Below are positions 1 through 14,700 of a stretch of 64,000 nucleotides of DNA, piece by piece. The number at the start of each line of letters is the position of its first letter. The stretch's first letter is position 1. Source of the DNA: Paragordius varius (lineage: Eukaryota; Nematomorpha). The notes beneath the pieces were generated by a model, which saw only the letters and a program-made list of their open reading frames with translations, was not told the origin of the DNA and did not search any database. The translations under genes and the position numbers were made by a program. The stretch spans positions 4,588,001-4,652,000 of the forward strand of contig OZ176057.1 of NCBI GenBank assembly GCA_964247055.1, given 5' to 3'.

Positions 1-31
1 TTTTTTATAATATTTAAATCTTCAAGTTTTT

Positions 32-360
32 ACAGTATAAATTAAAATTATACGGATAAAACGTAGCAAATATAAAGACAAAAAATACACTAAAAATATA
101 TACGGATAAAAGCTAAAAATAGACAAATTTTCTAAAAGACAACCATACTTTTTTAAACCTTAATTAAGCTATTTAAATACAATTGTAAAATATAGAATAA
201 ATGCCGTTAGTAATATATATATCTATTTCAAACTTTGCAGTTTCAAACGATGAGTTTTATTTAAATAAATCAAGATTTAAAAAGTATGGTTGTCTTTAAA
301 AAAATATTTATCTCCATATAATTTTAGTTTTGTCCGTATAATTTTAATTTTTAGTGTATA
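32..360. mobile_element. Family A MITE, copy 1
   Basis: Family A has long, imperfect terminal inverted repeats: one end reads CAGTAAAAATTGAAATTA then GGACAAAACGTAAA, and the other end is its reverse complement, closing in TTTTTACTG. Copies are flanked by TA, as in Tc1/mariner elements, and are about 300 bp with no coding capacity. This copy is slightly diverged, with the left terminus repeated in part. Confidence 0.8.
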
Positions 361-469
361 TATTTAAACTTACATTTAGTTTTAGTCAAATATTTATTAA
401 TGTAAATAAATATTTTACAATTATAAATATATATAATACATTTTATAACAATAAATTGAAATATATCAT

Positions 470-850
470 TTACACTATAACACCCTTGAACAATTCAAAT
501 CCTTAAACAATTCCACCCTAAATAAATTATGTGTTTTTTATGAAATAAATTATGTGTTTTTTATGATTAAAAAATTACTAAATTTGTTAAAAAATAAAAT
601 ATAGTTTATAATTAAAACAATACTGAAAAATAAACTAAGGCATACGGATATATGTCATTATAAATAATGGGTTATATAAGCCCGAAAATACATAATTTAT
701 TTTTAGAGTAAATTTGAATTGTTCAGGGGTAAAAAGGAATTTTTCTAGGGTGATTTGAATTGTTTTAGGGTAAATATAAATTGTTCAAGGGTGAATTTGA
801 ATTGTTCAAGGGTGAATTTGAATTGTTCGAGGGTATATATATTATAAATG
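470..850. mobile_element. Family B fold-back element, copy 1
   Basis: Family B ends are TACCATTTACAGTTCAAAT and its reverse complement. Both arms carry tandem 21-bp units (TTGAACAATTCAA plus TTCACCC) and the centre has a conserved AATAAATTATGTGTTTT box on both sides. The ends of this copy are diverged. Confidence 0.7.
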
Positions 851-980
851 GTATATTTATCGGTGTTACGCACCCCAAAGAAACGGGGAAAATAATTAAA
901 GAATAATATTTAAAATAAACCATTTTTTTTCCAAAAAACAAATTTATTATTTATGGGTTAAATTTAAATTAATAACTTAC

Positions 981-1060
981 TTGGGACAAAAGGTAATAGG
1001 TAATTCATGTAATTTTTCTTTGTCCAAAATTGCCAGCACCTCTAAATCAGTATCTAGAAT
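981..1060 (-). CDS. INPP5A: INPP5A exon 13
   Basis: 80 nt, phase 0 to 2. Acceptor TTTGATAG, donor CCCAA|GTAAGT. Encodes ...LEVLAILDKEKLHELPITFCP, matching the family's FDKELSVFKDRLYELDISFPP. It is the last exon inside the window. Confidence 0.9.
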
Positions 1061-4000
1061 CTATCAAATGAAAAATAAAAAATTATCAAAATTTAGATAT
1101 TTAATAGAAATATTTTTTTTTATTAAATAATATTACGTGAAAATAAAATTATTAAGAAGCATTTAAAAATCTAATTTATAACTATTTTATACTTATATAT
1201 ATATATATATATATATGCTAGAAATTTACAAAAAAATATATTATTACACACGTAAAATATAAATGTAACCTTTTCGAATTATTGCAAAAATTCCAAATAA
1301 AATTACATTAAAAATGAAATTATGCGGACAAAACGTAAAAATATAAAAGGCAAATATTTTTTTAAAAAGACAACCTTACAATTTAATCCTTAATATTATT
1401 AAATATAAATTGTATAAAGCTGCAAAGTATGGAAATGTATAATGGTGAAACAATCAATTATATTTTACGATTGTAATTAAATATTTTATATGGGAAAAAT
1501 TAAGGTTTTAAAAGTATGGTGTTGTCTTTGGAAAAAAATATTTATCTCTTTTTTGTCCGTATAAATCCAATTAAAAACAGTATCAAAGTAATTTTCAAAA
1601 GAATACGCGTCAAAAAATATGTTATGGAAAAAATATACCTAATATATTAAGTATTAATTTTAATACAAGAGATTCTAAAATTTTATATATAATCATTAAC
1701 TTACAAATTCAAGAAAAAAAATGACAAATTTAATTATAGGATAATGAAAAATATTTCAATTTTAAATTAGAATTAAACAAAGATTTACAAAAAACGCCAT
1801 ATTTTGCTTTATTTTTTTACAACAAATATAATGAAAGGTTAAAAGTAATATATAAAATATAATATACCCATTTATTTTTGGTGAACGTGAAATGAAATAT
1901 TTCTTCTTCATTGGGTTGTATATTAAAAATTTTAGTATCGATTTGAATCTACATAATAGAAATAGGTAGAGTTAAACCCAAAAGATATTTTTTTTTCAAA
2001 ATTTATCTTATGACATATTTTATGAAAAAATAACACTGCTAAAAACTTGATATGCCTACACTTATACCTTTTCACTTTTTTGTCCTAGCTTTCCTTTTGG
2101 GGTAATTTTATATCGTAAAACTCAATTTTGTTAATGACTCTTATATTTTTAGGTAAGATATACTTTTAATTTTTAAACAGTGTTATTTAAATAAGTAAAA
2201 TTTTATTTTGAAATAGGAGGAAAATTTATATATACCATTTCCTAGTAAACCGTTTTCCCAGTCAATCGATAATTTACCAGTCAATAAAAAAACATTTTAC
2301 CGGTCAATAAAAACATTATCCCAGTCAATAAAAACGGTTTTCTTTTTGATATAAATATCAAAAAAAGATATAAAAATAACTTTAACCATTGTGTAATAAT
2401 ATTAGCATATACCATTTACGATTCAAAATTACCCTTGAATAACTTAATTTCACTTTTAAACAATTCAAATTTACCCATGAACAATTCAAATCACCCTCGA
2501 ACAATTCAAATTTACCCTAAAAATGAATTATGAAATTTCGGTTTCATCATTAAAATTAAAAATTGTATTTTTATGGAAATGTTTATTATTTATTCAGTAT
2601 TATTTTTATTACATACAAAATTTCTTTTTTTTTAATATAAATAATATAGGTTATTTTTGATCTTAAAAAACACATAATTTATATTAGGATGAATTTGACT
2701 TGTTTAAGGTGAATTTAAACTGTATTATATTTTATTTTATAAAAATACAATTACACAATCATTAATGACTTATTCTTCTAAAGTTATATTTTATTACAGG
2801 ATAGTATTCCATAAAATTTGAGATATTTTAGAAAATAAAATATTTTTTCGATGGTTCGCATTAATAACCGGGGCTAACCTATATTTTGCTAAATATATCG
2901 TTTTCATTTCAAATCGGCCTTTATGGGATTTTAAACCAACTCTACCCTAATTTATATATTATTTGTCATTTTCAAATACATCTTTCATATTTAATCTAAA
3001 AAATATTTTTGTTTAGATATTCTTTTCCGACAGTATTTTTATCAACAAACTTTACATATTAAACCAATTTGAAGTTTTAAATGACCGATTCAAGATAAAA
3101 TATCTCAAAAACGCAAAATGGTCAAGTTAAAAGATATAACTTTTAAAAAATAAGTCAATTAATGATTGTGTATTGGCATATAACAAAAAAACTATCATTC
3201 AATAATTGTATTTTCCTTAAAATTAATATTATTAATGTGCTGATATTTTTATATTTTTTATATTTATTTATCAAAAATAAAACCGTTTTATTGCCTGGAA
3301 AGACGTTTCGATTGACTGAGAAAATTTTTTGACAGGAAAATGGTTATTATAAACTATACACAATTTAATTAAGACATTATTTGAAAAATTGTACTTTTTT
3401 AAAGAAAAAAAATACGTTAAAATGAAATACAAGCATAAAACTTTTTTTAGTTAAATAAATAAATTTTATTTAATTATTAAGTAAAAAAAGATCGATACCA
3501 AATATTTTTTGCTAAAATGATCTGAATGATGGTGTAAAACACTTTCGTGGGCAATAACATCAGTGCTATAGATAAGTTTATTCTCATTACCCTGATTACT
3601 TCCCCCCATTTTAGTCTGTGATATATCTTTTTCCATGCAAAATATAAAAAAAGTAAAGCAAAATAAATTATATATAATGGTTTTACAAGTATAAACATAT
3701 GTGGGGCTAATCAGTATGTCAAACATAATACAAAACTATTCAGCAATCAACATCTAATTAATAGTTTGAATCTAACTTTAAAACAGGAATGTCCAATTAA
3801 ATGGCTTGATATATATATAATCATTAATAAAGTTATATTAGATATTGTTGGCATGAAACTATAAAAGGCCAAAAACCAGAATATAAAAGTTTTTCTAGTT
3901 GTACATTGCCATTTGGTTGGAGGGTTCAAAAAATTTATTTAAATACCATTTACACTTCATATTCACCCAATAAAATTTTTAAGATTAAAAGTTACCTATA

Positions 4001-6794
4001 TTTTTTATGCAGATTCAAAAAATAAAAATTTTGCTTTAAATTAAAATAATACTGAAAATAAATTTATACCATAAACATATATTTCATATTAATAATGGGT
4101 TATATTAGTTCAAAAACGCAATAGTTATTTTTAAGGTGAATTTAAATTGTTCAAGGGTGAATTTAAATTGTTCAAAGGTGAATTTCAATTGTTCAAGGGT
4201 GAATTCGAATTGTTCAAGGGGGGTGAATTTGAATTGTTCGAAGATAAATTTAAATTGTTCAAGGGTGAATTTAAATTGTTCAAGGGTGAATTCGAACTGT
4301 TCAAGGGGGAATATGAATTGTTCAAGGGTGAATTTGAATTGTTCAAGGGTGAATATGAATTGTTCAAGGAGGGTGAATTTGAATTGTTCAAGGGTAAAAT
4401 TGAACTGTAAATGGTATATCCATCCATCCATTTTAGGTCCCAGGGTATCTGGGGTTTCCATGCACCAACTTTCTGAACAATGTACTATCAAAGACTTGTT
4501 CGTGTTCAATATTGAAGTGTGATAGATCTTGGGTCAGCTGTTTGGACCATGTGAGTTTAGGGCGGCCTTTTCTGTTTGGGCCGGGAATATTTAAATGTTG
4601 TATTTTTTGTACCCAGTTATCGGAATTCATACGTTGAATATGTCCGTAATATCGCAATCGATTGCGCTGAATGAATAGAGCTATGGGTTCATCTTCTTCT
4701 ATGGTATTATCAAAATTATTGTTGCAGATTTTGAGCATGTGATTTTCAGCTCTAGTAAGTCTATTTAGGTCTGTTGCTGTAAGGGCCCAGGTTTCTGTAG
4801 CGTATGTCATAGCTGGTCTTATTCCCATTTTGTAAATCTTTATCTTGTGATTCGATTTGATATATTTATTAGTTAAAATATATTTTAATTGATTGAATTT
4901 GGCCCATCCTTGTCTGATTCAATGAGAAATGGCATCCCTCAAAGAACCATCAGATGCTATATAATCGCCCAGATATGGAAAAGATGTTACAACTTCTAGT
5001 TTATCTCCATTAAAGTTTAAAGTACGTGGATTCGATATTGGCAGTGGTATTGATAAAGCACATGGTGTGCAGATAAAATTATTATTATTAATTAACTTTC
5101 CTTTTATGTTGGAACATTTTTTATGGACCCAATTTCTGCATTTTGTACAACAAAGTGAGTTTAGTTTTACCTCAGTGGTGCACACTGGGCATGGGAACTT
5201 TATAGTTTACGTTCATCTCCTGTGATTAGAATTTTAGTTTTGTTTGTATTGAAAAAAAATAAATGGTATATATATTATAAACGAAATATTACATTCAGCC
5301 GCATTAGGTCCACTGATAGATCCGGTTCGCTTATTAAGTATGTAGGATTGTCCTTCATCGCGGGCAGCAAAACGCTTGAAATGAATGTAATCACTATTAT
5401 CGGTTTGGGCCAAGGCTAACCAATACTGATAATCTTGGTGAGTTTCCATCAATTTCTAAAGTGGTTTTTTTATTCAAAATATGGAAAAACGTAAAATATT
5501 TTAACAGTTAAAACTAAATTAAATTTATTATAATAAAATTATTAAAACAGTAAAGTCCACACAAATATAATTTTTTGGATATCCTATGTTTTTGCAATCA
5601 AAAAATAAATGATCAAAAAGCTACAGTTACCATTTAAAAATGTTACTTAACACAACTTATGGGAAATGCTCAAAAATTTGCGGCGTTAACTACTCTTTTA
5701 TGCCTATGGTGTATTAAGCGTATAAATTTTGATAAATTTTCTTTGTTTTAAATTCACACAAATGATTTCAATAAATTTATATTTTTTTCAATTATTTTAT
5801 TTTCAAGTTTAGTCTTAATATTTACATTTTATTATTGTCAATTATAATTGACAATAATGTGTTGCAAAAAAATAAAAATTGTAAAAATGGATATTAGAAG
5901 ATCATGTGTGTGCTCCCTTTTGTAAGGTTGTAAAATTGTGATTTTTGATGTTTAATTTAAGTTTTTTTGAAAAAATTAAAATAGAAAATGCCAAAACATA
6001 AAAGATGATGAATTACCATTATTATCAAAGTTTAGTTTAATATTATTGGAGATTTTAAATATTACAGTTCAAATTCACTCTTGATTTTAAATATTACAGT
6101 TCAAATTCACTCTTGAACATTTCAAACCTAAAAAAAATTATGTGTTTTCGAACTAATAAAACTCCTTATTAATATAAAATAAATCTTGATGGATTAGTTT
6201 ATTGATTTTTCAGTATTATTTTAAACAAAATTTCATTTTTTTAAAAAATATAGGTTTTAAAACTTAAAAACACCTAATATATTTTAGAGTGAATTCGAGT
6301 TGTAAATGGTGTATATATATATATATATATATATATAAAGAGTAAAAATGAAATTATACCGACAAAAAACGTAAAATATTTAAAGACAAAATGTTTTTGG
6401 AAAGATAACCATACTTTTTAAAACTTTATTAATTCTATAAAAATCATTCAAAAATATATATACAATCATAAAATATATAATTGATTGTTAAACACACACA
6501 TCTCTATTTTATATTTTGCAGTTTAAAAACAATGAATGATTTATATTTGAAAATAGTCAAGTTGTTAAAAAAGTATAGGGTTGGTTGTCTTTTGAAAGAT
6601 AAATATATGGTTGTCTTTATATTTTTACGTTTTGTCCCCCCCGTATATAATTTCATTTTTTACTGTAAATATATATATTACTTCGACAAAAAGGCGTAAA
6701 TCTAAGCGAAAATTAAAGTCTCCAAATGCATACAAAAGCACTTTTTCCGCATTTTGATGATGTGATAAATTCTGTTTGATTCTAGAATTAAAAA

Positions 6795-6833
<39 letters not shown>

Positions 6834-9800
6834 CCATTTACATTTTAAATTCATCCTAGAACAATTCAAATACACCCTAAAATATACGTGTTAAGATTTA
6901 AAATTACATGTATTTTTTTAGAAAATGATATTTCGTTTAAAATTAACATATTACGTAAAAAAATAATAAACACATATATGTTTCATATCAATAATGAGTT
7001 ATGTGAGCCCGAAAAAACACTATTTTTTTAGGTAAATTCGAATTGTTTAAAGGTGTGAAGTGTAAATGGTATATATTTATAAAATTTTAAAAAAATTTTT
7101 AAAATATAATATATGTATAATCCTAAAATAAATCATGCGAACTATATAATAAATACAAAAATAAATTGAAATTGATTGTATATCCTATAAAATTATATGT
7201 AAAAAATAAAATTATTTCCCAAAATAAATATTAAAATTTTTAAATTAAACATGAATAAAAAATTACTCATGTAAGCACCAACTTAACGCTTTATTCCGAC
7301 ACTCTGCATATATTGACGGACTCTAGAGAAAAAAAAGGGTAAAATATAAAAATCAATAAAAAAAAATCTTAAAAATTAAAAAAATAATATAAAAAAATTA
7401 TATACCGTAAAAAATTAAATTTAAACGACAATAAACGTTAAAAGTAATTGACAATTTTATTAAAATATAAATTGAAATTATATACGGGGACAAAACGTAA
7501 ATATATAAAGAAAAATATTTTTATTTAAAAAACAACCCTACTTTTATTTTTAAATATAACTCATTGTTTGGAATTGCCAAGTATAAAATATGTATATTGA
7601 TAACAGAATTAATTATGAATTTTAAAATTGTATTTAAAATATAAGTTAAGAAGATAAATTTAAAACTATGGTTGTCATTTAAAAACTACAATATTTGTCT
7701 TTATTATACGTTTTGTCCCCGTATATTTTAAATATTTACTGTAATTGTTTTATTATAAATTTTTTAATCTAGTAAATGTGTAATAAAGTATTTTTCTAAA
7801 ATTTACATATCTATTCTTATTTTACGACGTAATACAATAATATATTTCTTAAATATTAAATATACGCTTAAACAAATTAATGTCACCCTTGAACAATTCG
7901 AATCCACCTAAAATAAAATATGTGTTTTTGAACATTAAAAACCTACTACCTATATTTTTTTATGTTTTGAAAAATGAATAATCGTTTAACATTAACATAA
8001 TATAGAAAAAATAATAGACTATATATGCCAAAAAGAAATATTTCATTTTAATATATAGAGTTATATAAGCTCAAAAACACATGATTTAGTTTTAGGGCGA
8101 ATTCGAAATGTTCAAGGGTAAATTAAATTTGTACGAGGGTGAATTTAAAGTGTTCAGGGGTATGCTATATATGTAAACTCTAATATCAGCTGTTCGTTTC
8201 AAAAAGCTTTACTAACTAAATTAGCCCGAAAACACATGTTGTTTTAGTTTTAGGGCGAATTCGAAATGTTCAAGGGTAAACGTTTTTTAAAGTGTAAAAT
8301 CAGAGCATACTTTTTGAAAAGCCGTTATGTTAGATGCATCATGAAATAGATGGAGATTCAACAAAGATATTTGCTTATCTCCAATTGACCAATGAGTTAA
8401 ACAAAATCCTTTTCTAGACCATTTCTCCTATAAACACACACGCATGGATATATGGAAAAAAATATTTTTATATTTATATTTATAAAATATATATCACTGT
8501 TAAAAAACTATATTAATTTACAGCATACATTTTAGGGGTTACGTATTTCACACTATAATTGGGCAATTTGTAACACAAAGTAGTATATATAAAAAAGCTA
8601 CAAAATGTTTGAATAAACAATTATTTCCTTTCTTATACCTAATGTGTTAAAAACTATCCAACTGTAGTGTGTTAGCGGTAGTTATATTAAGTTAAATAAA
8701 AATTAACTTTAATAGTTTATAGAGTCTATTTTTTAAAAATGTTCAACTATTTATATAAATATTGTGAACAAGAAGGAATATATTTCATGTTAAAATAATT
8801 AATAATTTAAATTATTCTCGCATATAATTTATTTGATAAAAATCTATATAAATTTGGTGGCATCTTTTTTAATGGATAATCTACTAAAAACAAATGAAAT
8901 AAAAAAAACGATAACAATATATATTAAAACAAAATATAAAATTATATTTTTCTCTTTTGCCAACACAGCACCATGTTTCGAAAAATTTTGGAAACATTTA
9001 ATATTACGAGAATCTGAATTATAGTATACATTTTAGGGGTTACTTAGTTTACAACACTATAATTGGGCAATTTGCAACAGACAGTAGTGTATGGAAAAAA
9101 GAAAAGGAAAAATTGTTTAATTATTATTTGTTATTTTTTTCCATACACTACTGTGTGTTGCAAATCGGCCAACTATAGTAAGTTAAATAAGCAACCTTTA
9201 AAATGTAGACTGTATTACGTTATTTATTATGCAATTTATCTGTCTAAGCCAGGGCAACACCCAACCCTATGTTCCTTATTAGAAAGTCCGTAAAAAAGTT
9301 GGAATTCTAATCCATAAATTATAACAATATGTGCAAATCTTAATAAAATTTATATTACTTAAACAATGTTTCTGAATAAGTGTTGATACATATGGCGAAA
9401 AACTGGAAAAAAAATGCTATATTATCGTCTTTACATTTTCCAGTTTTATGTTAGAAACGTAAAAATTTCCTTATAGATGTCACCTATATATATTTCGAAT
9501 GCGACCCGCGAAGCCATTTGTGTACTTATATAAAATATTACAGTAATATTGAAATTTGTACGAATACATAAACAAAATTTTTTTCAAAAGACATAAAATA
9601 CTTTTTGAACCTTAATTTATCCTATAATCATTTAATTACAAGCGTAAAATACATATTTAATTGTTTTATCAATTTATACACATTTCTATATCATACTTTG
9701 CATATAAAAAGTTAAAAAAATCAAAATTTAAAAAGTATGGGGTTGTCTTTCAAAAAAAATTATTTGTCCTTTTATTTTTACGTTTTGTCCATATATTATT

Positions 9801-11380
9801 ACCTTTTTACTGTAATTATAGGTTATATATCTATTGTTGACAAAAATAGACAAAATCAAATATTTTCCTTTCGTTTTTAGAATCAATTCTTAAAGAATTT
9901 AAATGTTTAATTTTGTTAAAAACAATTTAGTTGTATTTTTGAATCAAAGGTTAAGTTTTTTTCATTATACAACTTTTTCTTGTTTTACAGTAAAAATTAT
10001 AATTATATACGGAAAAAACGTAAAAATATATGGACAAAAAGTTTATTCTTAAATTCAACAATACTTTTTAAATCTTGAGTTTTTAAAATAACGCATTGTT
10101 TTAATCTGCAAAGTATAATATAGAAATGAATTAGAGTGGGACCATAATTAATTATGTGTTTTTGACGATTGTATATAAAATGATACTCATAGGATAAATT
10201 AAGGTTTAAAAAGTATGGGTTGTCTTTTGAAAAAAATATGAATTTGTCCTTATATTTTTACATTTTGTCTCCGTATATATAATTTCAATACTTATTTTTT
10301 ATCCATTCCAATATTGTAAGATAAAGTATTCTTACTTTAAAATTCCCTAATTTATCAAAACGAAATCAATTTAAGATCTGCAAAAAAACTTGTTAAAAAA
10401 TTTTTTTGCCTTTTGCATACTCTACTTAAAAAAGTGTCAGAAATAGTAATTTTTCATAACAAAAACTATTCGTTAAACTTTATTAATTTTTTTTTGAAAA
10501 AAAAACTTAATCATTTTAGATCAAAACGCATCTAAAACACTTATTCTAATCTAAAAAAACAATGTATCTAGTACATTTGCGAAGATATTATATATATATA
10601 ATAAGTTAAAAATTCATAGAGTAGGGGTCTAAAAATTAGAGATCCATTTCAATAACTATAAATTTGATAATTTTATTAAAGAAAAACCGTTTAAAATTCT
10701 ATACTTGTATATCAATAACATTAGAAATATATGTATATATATAATTAGAAATAATTCTTACATCTGGGAAATAGGATATAGGGAATTTTTTTCGAAACAC
10801 ATATGGAACATCAATTGATCGGTTATTTTCATTACATCGGAAAATCTAATTTAATTGTTATGGAAAAAAATAATTAAATTAGGAACTACATCATTAACTG
10901 AGTTTAGTATATATATATATATATATAAATACATGAAATATTATACGGACAAAACGTTAAAATAAAAAGGCAAAATTTTTGTTTCAAAAAAACAACTCCA
11001 TACTTTTCTATACCTTAATTTATCACATTAAAACCATATTACAATCATAAAATACATAATTGATTATGTCACCAATTTATATCTCTATTCTATTCTATTT
11101 GATACTTTTTGGTTTAAATCTATGAGTTATATTAAAAAAATAAAATAAAAGCATGGTTTTGTCTTTTAAAAATATATTTGTCTTTATATTTTTACTTCAT
11201 GTCCACCATATAATTTCAATTTTGACTATATATTAATAAATATTGATTTTGGCATATATGAGAATATAATTTTTTTTAAAATAAAGTATATTTTATGTAT
11301 TAATATTTGAAGGTAATCAAACAAATAGCCATGAAATATGCATTTAGATATTAACTTTCATAGATTTTAACATAAAATCG

Positions 11381-11418
<38 letters not shown>

Positions 11419-11738
11419 TTTAAAAAATTATTTTTATATATATAGTATGCATTTCCATGGTTGCTTATTTCAAACTACTGTGTTGCAAATTGCTTAACTA
11501 TAGTGTGAAATAAGCAACCATTAAAATGCTTCCATATATAATATAAAATTGCGAAAATATATTCTTATATATATATAATAACGTATAAAATTTACGAAAA
11601 TATCGGCTAAAATTCTTCAATTATAATATAATTCAATTTTTTAAAAACTAACAATATAATAATCTATAAAAAATTTATGAGTAAATTAAAAATTATATAC
11701 CAAATTGCCAGCGTTTAAGAGAGATTCATACTTATGAG

Positions 11739-11778
<40 letters not shown>

Positions 11779-14700
11779 ATTATAATGTGGTATTTATAAA
11801 TAAGACAAAAAATAGTGGACCCCGTCCCCCCTGTTTTTCATAATGTGTTTCTTTTTAAATTGTACATAGCGTTTACAGTTAAAAATTGAAATAATACCGA
11901 CAAAGGGTAAAAATATTAGAACAAGTATTATTTTTTTGCAAAAACAACCCCATACTTTTTTGGAAGCTTAATGGTAAAAAAAGGCATGGTTGTCTTTTGA
12001 AAAAAAACGTGTCTTTTCATAACGTTTTGTCAGTGTATTTTCAATTTAAATTTTTACTAGAATAAAATTATGTGGATAATCTCATGTAATTTTCAGTTCA
12101 AAAACAAGGGATCTTAGTTTTTTAGGTGACGTCCTTTACATTTATTAAAATTTTTATAAATTAGTATTTGTTTAAAAACTCATCAAATAACTAAATAAGG
12201 GGAGGGGGGAGGTCCATTGAATTAATCGTGATCTAATTACTTGAGAAATTATATATTTGGAAAGAATTTGCGATAGAGTTATGGAAGAAATAGATATTAC
12301 CCAAAGCCTGCAAAATGTAAAATATTATATAAAAATAATATATAAATCCAAAAAATTTATAATAAGGAAGTTACTTTAATATTACCATTTGCACTTCATG
12401 AATGTTCTTAAACAATATAGGACCAAATTGAAATGTTCAAGGACACTTTTGAAGTGCAAATGTAATAATTAGATTCAAACTTTTTTTAGGATAAGCTTAA
12501 ACAAAATTTTATAAATTTAGATTTAATCGTTTATATTAAAATTGAAATTATACAAAGGATAAAACGTTAAATCAAAATGACAAATAGTTTTTTCGTTGTA
12601 CTATTTAAACTTATTTTTTTAAATTAATTTATTGTTTAAAATGCAAATTATAGTGTAGACACTTAAATTGGTACATTCGATTGTATGCTACAATTGTAAT
12701 TAATTTATGTGGTTAGAAGGAAAAAAAGTCTAATTATTGTTTGAAAAAATTATTTTCTCTTAATATTTTTACGTTTTGTCTGGTAATTTTAATGTTTACT
12801 GGATTACCGGTAAATCATAATTGAATTTGATATACACTATGCCTTTTAATGGTTGCTTATTTGACACTATAGTAGGTCAAAAAACAGTTGTGTATGGAAA
12901 AAACAATTATTTCTCTTCTTTTTTCCAAACACTCCTGGGGTTGCGAATAGCCCTACTATAGTGTGAAATAAGCAACCATTAAAATGCACACTGTATAAAT
13001 ATATATATATATATATATAAATTTCAATTAGTTATATCTAAAAAATAGCAAATTATAAATTATAAAAACCTTAGGTCTAAAAATTAAATTTACTGTAAAC
13101 GTATCATCAAACCCATAATCTTCGTCTGCAAAAATGAATGAACTCTCATACTCCTTCAGACATTCAATCAGATGGTTGTCTTCATTTTCAATTGAAATAT
13201 AACTAAATATTTTTTTACAAATTTATTTTTTTAGATTCTAATAATTTTTCCCCCAAAAATAAATCTTTTAGGTTCTAGTTTTTAATTATTTTTGTATTAT
13301 AATACCATATCTTTATACTTCAAATTCACCCTCAAACAATTCAAATTTCTTAAACAATTCGAATTCACCTTCGAACAATTCAAATTTACCCTTGAACAAT
13401 TCAAATCATCATTGAACAATTCAAATTCACCCTCGAACAATATAAAATCCCTTGAACAATTCAATTTACCCTTAAACAAATTATGTCTGTGTTTTTAAAA
13501 GTTGAAAAAACCTATATTTTATGATATAACAAATTAAAATTTTGTTTAAAATTAAAATAAGGTTGAAAAAAAATTTGTTAAAGGGTGAATATTAATTCTT
13601 TAAGGGTAAATGAATATGTTTAGAAAAATAGCCTTCAAAAATGTATATAAATAATTTGTAAAAATAACCTTTATGTAATCTAATTTTCCGGCAAAATTTA
13701 ACAAATATATCCTTTATGATTCAAATAAAAAGTATATATTTTACAACAGTAAAAATTAAAATTATATGCGGACAAAACGTAAAACTATAAAGATAAATAA
13801 TATTTTAGTTTTCAAATGACAACCTCATAATTCCTTATAATACCATTTATTGTTCAAATTCACCCTTAAACAATTAAAATTCACCCTAAAAATAAATTAT
13901 GTCTTTTCACGCAAATATAACTCATCATTCATATAAATTATATTCTTATGGCATACTTTATTTTTTCAGTATTATATTAATTTTAAACAAAATTTCATTT
14001 TTTAAAAATATAAGAAAACATAGGTAAATTTTAATCTTAAAAAACATAAAATTTATTTTCGAGGGTAAATTTGAATTGTTCAAGAGTGAATGAACTGTAA
14101 ATGGTATATTTTTACTAAATTTAACACTTACTTAGCACTTTAACATATAACAATTGTGTTACCAATATACATCTCTATTTTACTTTGTAGTTAAACAAAA
14201 TTTATAAAGCATGAAAGTTGTTTGTTGTCTTTTCCAAAAAAATATTTGTCTTTAAATTTTTACGTTTTGTCCCGGATATAATTTCAATACTGTATTTATG
14301 GCAAATATTATTATAATAAAAAATTAGAAAAAGAAAAAAAAAAACATATTTATTTACAATGGTATTTTTTATATTTTAACACTTAAACACATTCATTTCA
14401 GTCATTCGATTCAAATAGGGGTAGTTACATACCCCATGCCTGTTTGAAATTAAAGAATTCAAAAAATGTGGAATCAATCGAAACCATGGCAAACATTTGT
14501 ACATTTATAACATTTATGAACCGAAATATATAAAAAATTTAATTCAAAAGTACTTGATATTACTTATTTCTAGGTAAAACCTCAAGGTAAAAATATAATA
14601 AATATGACATGTCTGCATTAGCTAAATTTAAGAATAATACATTTTTTTGTTTCTATCAATGTTAGATGTGATTTAGATTAAAAATAGGCTTTCATTTTAG

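Larger units (their letters stand above)
2250..3345. mobile_element. Composite interval bounded by an inverted repeat
   Basis: The left edge has AACCGTTTTCCCAGTCAATCG followed by about four direct repeats of CAGTCAATAAAAAC; the right edge has CGATTGACTGAG... and ...GGAAAATGGTTATTAT in inverted sense. Between them lie family B copy 2 and a further inverted-repeat element (2754-3172). The outer repeat may be the ends of an old DNA transposon that received both insertions. Confidence 0.45.

Noticed and set aside
4133-4410. Resemblance to a CRISPR array
   Set aside because: Units are directly adjacent and of varying length with no unique spacers; eukaryotic context.
4105-4522. Long overlapping ORFs on both strands with LFKGEFE / LEQFKF repeats
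   Set aside because: They are translations of the family B minisatellite, open because the unit length is mostly a multiple of three; bounded by transposon termini.
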